Assembly: GCA_034112345.1 (NCBI GenBank)
Contig: JAWUVN010000021.1
Location: 1 to 38,688 of the forward strand
Reading direction: 5' to 3'
Length of the DNA: 38,688 nucleotides
Source of the DNA: Bermanella sp034112345
GTDB lineage: Bacteria; Pseudomonadota; Gammaproteobacteria; Pseudomonadales; Oceanobacteraceae
Shown: in pieces, positions 15,991 to 23,176 of the stretch
Layout: each line of letters opens with the position of its first letter
How positions within the stretch are numbered: the first letter of the stretch is position 1
Position numbers and translations under genes: made by a program
The notes under the pieces: generated by a model
The model's database searches: none
The model's input: only the letters and a program-made list of their open reading frames with translations
What the model was told of the DNA's origin: nothing

Positions 15991-16524
15991 CTAGCCTGAA
16001 TAATTTTTCAAACGCCCATTTTTCTGTTTGCTAGCACCCGCTTTTGCCATCAAATTAAAATGGCTATAAGCATGCGTAATCGCAATGGCCAGTGCATCTG
16101 CGGCGTCTTCTTGAGGCTTACCGGGCAAGTTAAGTAATATTTGAACCATGTGCTGAACCTGCTCTTTTTCAGCGCTTCCCTTACCTGTTACTGCTTGCTT
16201 AACGGCTCTTGCCGCGTATTCAGCAACCGGTAAATCGTGATTGGCCGCAGCAACAATGGCACTGCCCCTTGCCTGCCCTAGCTTAAGAGCCGAATCGGCA
16301 TTCTTGCCCATAAACACCTGCTCTATGGCAAATTCATCCGGATGGTTTTCAGCAATAATCTGACTGACACAATCAAAAATCTGTTTTAGGCGATACGCCA
16401 GGTCTCGGGACGTGTCGATGCGAATACACCCCGAGGTGATGTACCTTAATTTACTGCCTTGATACTCGATTACACCAAAGCCGGTTAATCGCGAACCTGG
16501 GTCAATTCCCAGAATGATTGCCAT
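15991..16524 (-). CDS. ruvC: Holliday junction resolvase RuvC
   Basis: An RNase H-fold endonuclease that cuts Holliday junctions. 177 aa from ATG 16524, which gives the canonical MAIILGIDPG start; the frame runs open to 16737, but that extension is not homologous and crosses the divergent promoter region. The four catalytic acids are present: Asp8 (GIDPGS), Glu68 (AIEQVF), Asp140 and Asp143 (EDAADALA). AGG lies about 13 bp upstream. The gene is divergent from the accessory aminotransferase gene. In many gammaproteobacteria yebC sits directly upstream; here it does not. Confidence 0.97.
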   Translation of the reverse strand: MAIILGIDPGSRLTGFGVIEYQGSKLRYITSGCIRIDTSRDLAYRLKQIFDCVSQIIAENHPDEFAIEQVFMGKNADSALKLGQARGSAIVAAANHDLPVAEYAARAVKQAVTGKGSAEKEQVQHMVQILLNLPGKPQEDAADALAIAITHAYSHFNLMAKAGASKQKNGRLKNYSG

Positions 16525-16578
16525 AACAAAAAACCTAAGCCTTTGAATCAAAAGAAAAATTAAAAAAAGAATATACCA

Positions 16579-16600
16579 GATAGAGAAAACTCCCTCTATC
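16579..16600. promoter_or_regulatory. Inverted repeat in the ruvC / aminotransferase divergent promoter region
   Basis: A perfect 7-bp inverted repeat, GATAGAG and CTCTATC, separated by 8 bp. It lies between the divergent starts of ruvC and the gene at 16707. The spacing is typical of a dimeric repressor site, but no run of T residues suggests a terminator. The function is inferred only from symmetry and place. Confidence 0.3.
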
Positions 16601-16706
16601 AAGAACACTCCATTCGAATCAATTGTGACAATAAGGACACAAAAGTGAAATAAATTAGTCAAATTCAAGTGATAGATTTTAACAAATCGAACAAAAAGAG
16701 CGATCC

Positions 16707-18527
16707 ATGAAAGACTTGAATTTATCCATATTGGCACTGCTGATAATAACAGGCCTATATCTAGCCTATAAAATTTACGTTCGCCTTCAGTTATCCATCG
16801 CTAAACACCCCTCGTTAAAAGGGCACAGTAAATGGTCAAGAAGAGTGGCCAGCCAACTGCCTTTTTTTGCCTACGACGAGCACCAATACTTTGCTACAGA
16901 CAATGCACCATTAGATATTTCAGAAAAACGCAAACAAGGCTTTAAGCGATTAAGGGACCACATTCGCGAGCATGCACCTAAAACATTAAAGACAAGTGCC
17001 GCCTTAGAAAGTGGCGTGTCCGATGTGTGCTTTACCAGTGAGTATCGCATTCCATTTCCGTATCGAAGCCTATTACCAAAAGAATTCAAATTAGGCTCAA
17101 TGATTGAAGAGAGTAAGGGCACACAAATTAAAGATCTAGACGGCAACTGGAAATACGACGTATCAGGCTCCTATGGTGTGAATGTGTTTGGCTATGATTT
17201 TTATAAACAATGCTTAGAAGAAGGCTCGCAGAAAGTAAAATCTCTCGGCCCTGTATTAGGCTCATACCACCCTTTAATCAAAGAAAATGTAGAAAAAATA
17301 AAACATATCTCAGGGCTTGATGAAGTCTCATTCCACATGTCCGGCACTGAAGCTGTTATGCAGGCCGTTAGACTTGCTCGATACCATACGGGGCGCACAC
17401 ACCTTGTTCGATTATGCGGTGCCTACCATGGTTGGTGGGATGGCGTACAACCTGGGGTTGGTAATAAGCGTGAAATAAACGACGTATACACATTAGCTGA
17501 TCTAAGTGACAAAACGTTAACTGTTCTTAAAACTCGAAAAGATATCGCCTGCGTACTAATAAACCCCATGCAAGCGTTCCACCCTAATTCTGATACCGCC
17601 TCTGACGCCACGTTAATTGCAAGCGATCGCTCAACCAACTTTCATAAAGCTGAATACACCAAGTGGTTAAAGCAAATCAGAGAAATATGCAGCGATAGAA
17701 ACATCGTGCTGATTTTTGACGAGGTATTCACTGGGTTTCGATTAACGCATAGAGGCGCCCAAGGGTACTTTGATATACAAGCCGATCTAGTGACATATGG
17801 AAAAACATTGGGTGGCGGCCTACCTGTTGGGGTTGTAGCAGGCACACATACACTTATGAAGCGATTTAAAAACAATCGCCCCGCCGACGTATCCTTTGCA
17901 AGAGGCACTTTTAATTCTCACCCCTATGTTATGGCTTCTATGAATACTTTTCTAAATAAAATTGAAGAGCCTTTTTATCAAGATCAATACAAGCACCAAG
18001 AAGCCACATGGAACCGTCGAGTTAACGCATTAAACGATCGCCTAAGCACCGAGAACATACCTATCAATATTAAGAATATGCACAGCGTGCTTTCTGTCCT
18101 ATTTACACAACCTAATCGCTATAACTGGGTGTTTCAATTTTACTTACGTAACGCCGGACTAGAACTCAGCTGGATAGGTTCTGGCCGAATGATCATGAGC
18201 TTCGATTTTACTGATGAAGATTTTAATGAAGTGATCGAACGATTTATCAGTGCAGCAAATCAAATGAAAAATGACGGTTGGTGGTGGGCAAACGAGACCC
18301 TCACAAACAAGAACATAAAACGTCAATTTTTGATTGATATGTTAACGGCCAAATTTCCCATGGCAAGAAAATTTCTAAACTCACCATTGATCCAGACCAA
18401 AAGTGGCATCAAGACAAACACTGTGAACCAGACTCAGTTTACAAGCCTTGATGAAAATACAGAGACTCAAGTAAACACTGAATCAAAAGCAAGCACTTCT
18501 TCAAACAAGGTAAAAAAGGCGAGTTAA
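16707..18527 (+). CDS. Membrane-anchored class III PLP aminotransferase (GSA-aminomutase-like)
   Basis: 606 aa. Residues about 7-25 are one hydrophobic helix, followed by basic residues, so the enzyme is probably tethered to the cytoplasmic face of the inner membrane. Residues about 110-520 are a class III (glutamate-1-semialdehyde aminomutase-like) fold. They carry SGTEA (212-216), GAYHGWWD (238-245), FDEVFTGFR with the PLP aspartate Asp338, and the Schiff-base lysine Lys366 in TYGKTLGGGLPVG. The last ~60 residues are a polar Ser/Thr/Asn-rich tail. It is about 170 residues longer than ordinary GSA aminomutases and has no hem-gene neighbours, so haem synthesis is unlikely. It heads a tight four-gene unit, two bases before the next start, with GAGCGATCC before its ATG. 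The amino acceptor is unknown. Confidence 0.85.
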   Translation: MKDLNLSILALLIITGLYLAYKIYVRLQLSIAKHPSLKGHSKWSRRVASQLPFFAYDEHQYFATDNAPLDISEKRKQGFKRLRDHIREHAPKTLKTSAALESGVSDVCFTSEYRIPFPYRSLLPKEFKLGSMIEESKGTQIKDLDGNWKYDVSGSYGVNVFGYDFYKQCLEEGSQKVKSLGPVLGSYHPLIKENVEKIKHISGLDEVSFHMSGTEAVMQAVRLARYHTGRTHLVRLCGAYHGWWDGVQPGVGNKREINDVYTLADLSDKTLTVLKTRKDIACVLINPMQAFHPNSDTASDATLIASDRSTNFHKAEYTKWLKQIREICSDRNIVLIFDEVFTGFRLTHRGAQGYFDIQADLVTYGKTLGGGLPVGVVAGTHTLMKRFKNNRPADVSFARGTFNSHPYVMASMNTFLNKIEEPFYQDQYKHQEATWNRRVNALNDRLSTENIPINIKNMHSVLSVLFTQPNRYNWVFQFYLRNAGLELSWIGSGRMIMSFDFTDEDFNEVIERFISAANQMKNDGWWWANETLTNKNIKRQFLIDMLTAKFPMARKFLNSPLIQTKSGIKTNTVNQTQFTSLDENTETQVNTESKASTSSNKVKKAS

Positions 18528-18529
18528 CG

Positions 18530-21238
18530 ATGAATCCATTTATAAACAGTTCAACTGAATCGTCTTTTAGATCGGACCTTCAATCTGAATTTAAATCATA
18601 CTTAAATCAACAATCAAAACGCTTCAAAGCTGAGGATTGTTTAAAGATCGACTTTCATTGCCACGATCATAACAGCGACATTCCGGACGAACTCTGGGGA
18701 CGAATTCTGCGCCTGCCTGAGACCTGGCTTAAAACTAAAAATCTGATCAAACAACTTAAAGAAAATGGCAGTGATGTGATTACCATCACCAATCATAATA
18801 ATGCTCGATCTTGTTGGAATATGATTGATAAAGGAGAGGAGATTTTAGTAGGTTCAGAATTCACCTGCTTCTTTCCTGAATATGAACTATTTGTTCATGT
18901 CTTAACCTATGGATTTAACAAAGAACAAGAAGACATACTAAATCAAAAACGACACAATATTTACGATTTCCTGCGTTACACACACTCTATTAACGTCCCA
19001 GTTATACTTCCACATCCACTGTATTTTTATACCCGAAACGAAAAAATTGATATTTCTCTTTTCGAAAAATTTGCAGTGATGTTCCAACGATTTGAAGTAT
19101 TAAATGGCCAACGAGATGTTTGGCAGAGCGTGCTCACACTTAACTGGGCTCAAGGATTAACCCCTGAAAAAATTGAAGCTTATGGAAAAAAACATAACCT
19201 AAACCCTATGGATTTTGGCGTTGACCCTTTTAAGCCCAAAGTACTCACCGGAGGTTCTGACGATCACACTGGGATTTTTGCTGGGCAATGCGGTTCATAT
19301 CTATATATTAAAGACCTACAAAATCGCCTAAAAACAACCCCCGCCAGTGAGCTAGCATTAGAAGCCATTCGAAAAGGAGACATAGCGCCGTATGGCAGTG
19401 TGGGAGAAAACCAAAAATTAAACATCGCGTTACTGGACTATTTCTCGCAAGTGGCCACCAAGATCAAAGACCCAGGCATGTTCAGAATCCTATTACATCG
19501 TGGTACACCCTTTGACAAAGTGGCTTGCTTTGCGATCAGTAACTTATTACTAGAGATGCAGAAGCACAAAAATACTATGAAGTTTTTTGGATTTGTGCAC
19601 GATGCATTAAAAGGCAAGAAGCCAAACAAAATACTAAAATGGGCCGTATCAAAAGATTATCGATTTTGCATACAGTACTTAGAAAAAATTGCAGATGCCC
19701 ACAATGAATCTCCAGATGTTTTTGCAGAAACCGTTAATCGATGCATTGAAGACTTATTCAGCCACCTGAACAAACTAATTGTATCCCGTGTAGAAACTAG
19801 CTTTAAGCACATTGATGCCTCAAAAATAAATGCATTATCGGCTGAAGATATCACTCAAAAATTCGAGATCCCTAGTCAATTAACTTCATTATTTTTCGGT
19901 AATAGTAAAAAGCAAGACAACCTAAGTAATATAAAAGTTGGAAAACTATTAGACAACCTGTCATTCCCTGTACTCATTAGCCTGATGCTTGCAGGATCTA
20001 GTCTAGCGTCTACACGCGTGCTTTACCAAAACCGAAGTTTTTTAAACGAATTTTCTGATTACATTGGTAAAAGCCAACACCAAAAAAAGGCCTTATACCT
20101 AACAGATACTTTACGAGACAAAAATGGTGTCTCCAATTCGCTATCGGGTAAGTTAGCTGAGATACAACGGGCCAATTTACCCGTTGATTTTTTAATTTGT
20201 CATCCAGACGCTCAACCTGAAGATCACTTACATGTTGTGCGCCCCATTGCAAAATTCAATATCCCCCAATACCCAGATCAAGAAATACGCATTCCCGATT
20301 TAATGGAAATCGCTCGTATATTCTATGATGGGGGCTACGATCGTATTGTTTGTTCGACAGAGGGTCCCATGGCCCTAGTTTCTATGTTTATTAAAGAAAT
20401 GTTTAACGTTAAAAGTTACTTCTTTATGCATACCGATTGGATGGACTTTATCAAAGCCACCACCGATCTCAATCAATACTCCCAAGATCGAGTACGACGA
20501 ATCATTCGCGCCTTATATAACCGCTATGATGGTGTTTTTGTTTTAAACAGTGATCATAAAGAATGGTTAACGGGTTACGATATGCAACTTCCAAAAGACA
20601 GTGTGCACCTAACCGCCCACCACGCGTTACCTGTTGACTTAAATGCCACTCGCATTAAGAAATCCGATTTAATCCCTGGTGCAAATGACAATACTCCCGT
20701 GATGTTCATCGCATGTCGAATCAGTAAAGAAAAAGGCCTGTTTGACTTACCTGAAATCATTGATCGAGCCAAACAAAAAATTCCAAATTTAAAAATTGTC
20801 ATTGCAGGTCAAGGCCCTGCCACTGAAGAATTAAAAACTCACTTACCAGATGCCGTTTTCTTAGGGTGGCAAACCAAGAAACAACTATCGGCCTTATATT
20901 TAAGCCTAGATTTATTCATATTCCCTTCTAAATTTGACACCTTTGGCAATGTCATTATTGAGTCTTTTTCTCACGGAATGCCAGCTTTGGCCTATAACAT
21001 GAAGGGCCCTAAAGACATCATTCAGAACGAAAGAAATGGATATTTAGTCAATTCCATTGAGGAAATGAGTGACAGCATTATTAAATTCTACAGTAGTGAT
21101 GTAAATCGCAGCGCTATGAAAACCCATGCCATACAGCGTGCAGCGGAGTACCAAGCAGAGCCAATCATGCAGCAGTTTTTATTCAATATGGAATTGGAAA
21201 CACCTGCCCTATACAACAATCAAAGAACGGTGGCTTAG
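18530..21238 (+). CDS. PHP phosphoesterase - GT4 glycosyltransferase fusion
   Basis: 902 aa. Residues about 37-260 are a PHP metal-dependent phosphoesterase domain. Likely metal ligands are His43 and His45 (DFHCHDH), His89 (TNHN), Glu110 (GSEF), His123, His162 (LPHP), Glu189, Asp244 and His246 (GGSDDHTG). Residues about 260-515 are a mostly helical linker with a hydrophobic stretch near 477-495 that could touch the membrane. Residues about 519-890 are a GT-B glycosyltransferase of family 4, with the nucleotide-binding EKGLFDLP region and the donor motif in which Asp803 stands where the first Glu of E-x7-E usually is (Glu811 is the second). The stop is 3 bp before the decarboxylase-like gene. 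Donor and acceptor are unknown; a lipid acceptor is inferred from the neighbours. Confidence 0.85.
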   Translation: MNPFINSSTESSFRSDLQSEFKSYLNQQSKRFKAEDCLKIDFHCHDHNSDIPDELWGRILRLPETWLKTKNLIKQLKENGSDVITITNHNNARSCWNMIDKGEEILVGSEFTCFFPEYELFVHVLTYGFNKEQEDILNQKRHNIYDFLRYTHSINVPVILPHPLYFYTRNEKIDISLFEKFAVMFQRFEVLNGQRDVWQSVLTLNWAQGLTPEKIEAYGKKHNLNPMDFGVDPFKPKVLTGGSDDHTGIFAGQCGSYLYIKDLQNRLKTTPASELALEAIRKGDIAPYGSVGENQKLNIALLDYFSQVATKIKDPGMFRILLHRGTPFDKVACFAISNLLLEMQKHKNTMKFFGFVHDALKGKKPNKILKWAVSKDYRFCIQYLEKIADAHNESPDVFAETVNRCIEDLFSHLNKLIVSRVETSFKHIDASKINALSAEDITQKFEIPSQLTSLFFGNSKKQDNLSNIKVGKLLDNLSFPVLISLMLAGSSLASTRVLYQNRSFLNEFSDYIGKSQHQKKALYLTDTLRDKNGVSNSLSGKLAEIQRANLPVDFLICHPDAQPEDHLHVVRPIAKFNIPQYPDQEIRIPDLMEIARIFYDGGYDRIVCSTEGPMALVSMFIKEMFNVKSYFFMHTDWMDFIKATTDLNQYSQDRVRRIIRALYNRYDGVFVLNSDHKEWLTGYDMQLPKDSVHLTAHHALPVDLNATRIKKSDLIPGANDNTPVMFIACRISKEKGLFDLPEIIDRAKQKIPNLKIVIAGQGPATEELKTHLPDAVFLGWQTKKQLSALYLSLDLFIFPSKFDTFGNVIIESFSHGMPALAYNMKGPKDIIQNERNGYLVNSIEEMSDSIIKFYSSDVNRSAMKTHAIQRAAEYQAEPIMQQFLFNMELETPALYNNQRTVA

Positions 21239-21241
21239 CAT

Positions 21242-22117
21242 ATGAATAAATCCATACCTGCGTTAAGCAAGATAGAACAACTAAACTTTTTGTTAACCAA
21301 CAGAATACCTAGGCGCTTATCCACTCAATTTATTGGCTGGTTCAGTAAGATTGAAAACCCCATTGTGGCTAAAATATCTATCTTTTCTTGGTCTTTATTT
21401 GCAGAAGACTTGCGCTTAAAAGACGCCAAGAAACGTACATTCACAAGTTTGCAAGATTGTTTTATACGTGAATTAAAACCTGGTTTACGCCCCATTGATC
21501 AAGCTGAAGATATTGTTAGCAGTCCATGTGATGCCATCATTGGAGAATGCGGTAACATTCAAGGAAAAACAGTACTTCAAGCAAAAGGATTTCCATATGA
21601 ATTAAACGAATTAATTCCAGATGGTCTACTGTGCGAGAAATATAAAAACGGGACCTATGTCACCTTAAGATTAAAATCCAGCATGTATCATCGTTTTCAT
21701 GCTCCTGTTGATTGCAATGTTAAAAAAATAAATTATTTATCTGGAGACACCTGGAATGTAAATCCCATCGCGCTTAAAAAAGTTGAAAAATTATTTTGTA
21801 AAAATGAGCGAGCCATCCTTGAATTAAACACAGGGGATCAAACTGGCAGTATTACCCTAGTACCCGTGGCCGCCATTCTGGTGGCTTGCATGAAATTTAA
21901 CTTTATTCCCGATCCTTTAGACCTTAAATACAAAGGCCCCAATTACATTCATTGTAATGCAGATTTTTCTAAAGGAGACGAAATGGGATATTTCCAACAC
22001 GGCTCTACCATCATCCTATTTGCGAGCAAAGGCTATCAATTGGCTGAAGGCATCCAAACAGGTAAACGCATTAATATGGGTGAACCTTTATTAAGCGGCC
22101 ACAAAAAAATCCGTTAA
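21242..22117 (+). CDS. Phosphatidylserine decarboxylase homologue
   Basis: A 291-aa pyruvoyl-dependent decarboxylase of the Psd family. The catalytic aspartate is Asp97 (SSPCDAIIGECG), the conserved histidines are His150 and His153 (YHRFHAPVD), and self-cleavage is expected between Gly254 and Ser255 (FQHGSTIILF), which would give a pyruvoyl group on the small subunit. These positions agree closely with E. coli Psd (322 aa). The N-terminal part (FSWSLFAEDL...FIRELKPG) is the membrane-associated Psd region. It may be the cell's PE-forming enzyme or a paralogue for a related serine- or amino-acid-bearing lipid. Its place inside the aminotransferase/glycosyltransferase unit favours the latter, but this is inference. 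The typical Psd partners rsgA and mscM are absent here. Confidence 0.88.
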   Translation: MNKSIPALSKIEQLNFLLTNRIPRRLSTQFIGWFSKIENPIVAKISIFSWSLFAEDLRLKDAKKRTFTSLQDCFIRELKPGLRPIDQAEDIVSSPCDAIIGECGNIQGKTVLQAKGFPYELNELIPDGLLCEKYKNGTYVTLRLKSSMYHRFHAPVDCNVKKINYLSGDTWNVNPIALKKVEKLFCKNERAILELNTGDQTGSITLVPVAAILVACMKFNFIPDPLDLKYKGPNYIHCNADFSKGDEMGYFQHGSTIILFASKGYQLAEGIQTGKRINMGEPLLSGHKKIR

Positions 22118-22149
22118 TTTAAACAGTAAAAATCAAAAGAGGAAACACC

Positions 22150-22758
22150 ATGAACTTTATTGAAGAACTTAGACAGCAACGCTGGGATGACCACCGTTTT
22201 TATCATCACAATCGTGTAAATCAATTTTTACACCTATTAAGTGCATGTTGCTTTTTAGCCAGTTATGTTTTGGTATTTTACTACCCAGCTGCTGCAGCAT
22301 TGGTTGGATGGCTATTGGCCATGTCACTGCGCCAAACAGGTCATTTTTTCTTTGAGCCAAAAACATACGACAAAGTAAACCAAGCAACACATGAATATAA
22401 AGAAAGCGTCAAAGTTGGCTACAACCTAAGACGAAAAGTCATCCTAATATCCATCTGGGCGCTAGCACCCTTTGTGCTCATCTTTGACTCAACCTTTTTT
22501 GGCCTACTAGTCGCCCACACAGATGAAATGGGATTAATTAATAACATAGCACTCTTATGGTTATTCATTGGCTTAGGAGCCATTGTATTTAGAACCGTTC
22601 ACCTATTTAAAATAATGGGTATTCAATCTGGCTTAGTTTGGTTTACTAAAATCCTAACAGACCCATTCCATGATATTAAAATTTATAAATCATCCCTAGG
22701 TCATCTTTTAAAAGGTGATATGTACGATACTATGGATCACAACTGGTCGATTAAATAG
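22150..22758 (+). CDS. Mpo1/DUF962-like membrane protein (possible fatty-acid dioxygenase)
   Basis: A 202-aa inner-membrane protein with about four hydrophobic segments (about 28-60, 97-118, 130-150). The N-terminal FYHHNRVNQFLHLL (His19, His20, Asn24, His28) and RQTGHFFFEP (His65, Glu69) match in order and spacing the HH..N...H and Q..GH..E motifs of the DUF962/Mpo1 family. Yeast Mpo1 is an iron-dependent dioxygenase that shortens 2-hydroxy fatty acids. The PAL segment that usually follows in Mpo1 is not seen, so the activity may differ. It has a good AGAGGAAA ribosome-binding site 32 bp after the decarboxylase homologue and ends the four-gene unit just before a terminator. Confidence 0.7.
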   Translation: MNFIEELRQQRWDDHRFYHHNRVNQFLHLLSACCFLASYVLVFYYPAAAALVGWLLAMSLRQTGHFFFEPKTYDKVNQATHEYKESVKVGYNLRRKVILISIWALAPFVLIFDSTFFGLLVAHTDEMGLINNIALLWLFIGLGAIVFRTVHLFKIMGIQSGLVWFTKILTDPFHDIKIYKSSLGHLLKGDMYDTMDHNWSIK

Positions 22759-22772
22759 TCCATAAAAACTAA

Positions 22773-22808
22773 AAAACCAGTATCCATGAGGATATTGGTT
22801 TTTTTATT
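22773..22808 (+). terminator. Terminator of the four-gene lipid-type unit
   Basis: A hairpin AACCAGTATCC with loop ATGA and GGATATTGGTT (one G-T pair) is followed by seven T residues on the plus strand, 15 bp after the last stop codon. It marks the end of the 16707-22758 transcript. Confidence 0.85.
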
Positions 22809-23083
22809 TTAGTAATCACAAAAAATAGACTAGGACTTTCATGAATGAAAATTATTAATATTAGGTTGTGGTAGTAAACCTAAAACCTTTAAATAACAAC
22901 CTTAGTTTTAAAAAAGAAAAACACTGATTACTTAATACTGATTACTTAATACTATCCGCCTATAAATATCATTTACCCCAAATATATTCACAGTTGTTAT
23001 ACCGTATTAGCCGTATTATATGCATTAGTTCTATCTTAGTTAATCCATATACATAAGTGCCTCAGTACACCCCATACTAGCAA
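22809..23083. other. AT-rich intergenic stretch between convergent terminators
   Basis: This is the inner part of a 418-bp region without genes (22759-23176). It is AT-rich and bounded by the plus-strand terminator at 22773-22808 and the minus-strand terminator of ugd at 23084-23114. I see no open frame with a ribosome-binding site. The only structure is a 14-bp tandem repeat at 22924-22951. Confidence 0.6.
22924..22951. repeat. Perfect 14-bp tandem repeat (two units)
   Basis: The unit CTGATTACTTAATA occurs twice head to tail without interruption. It lies in non-coding DNA between two convergent transcription units. Replication slippage is the simplest origin. Confidence 0.9.
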
Positions 23084-23114
23084 CTAAAAAAATGCCCGGT
23101 TAATCCAGGCATTT
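23084..23114 (-). terminator. Terminator of ugd
   Basis: On the minus strand AATGCCTGG, a 5-nt loop and CCGGGCATT (one T-G pair) are followed by seven T residues. It lies about 60 bp after the ugd stop codon. Confidence 0.85.
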
Positions 23115-23176
23115 GAAACTGAATTTAATCAGCGGCGGAATGATTAATTCATGCCCACGTTAATGAGCATCATTCA

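Noticed and set aside
15907..16706. LexA box for the ruv genes
   Set aside because: I looked for CTG-N10-CAG upstream of ruvC and ruvA and saw none, so SOS control is not supported by sequence here.
16525..16737. N-terminal extension of RuvC
   Set aside because: RuvC begins MAIILGIDPG. The extension is not homologous and would cover the divergent promoter region and the start of the aminotransferase gene.
22759..23176. Possible small gene or CRISPR-like array in the 418-bp gap
   Set aside because: Only a two-unit 14-bp tandem repeat and two terminators are present. There are no spaced repeats and no frame with a ribosome-binding site.
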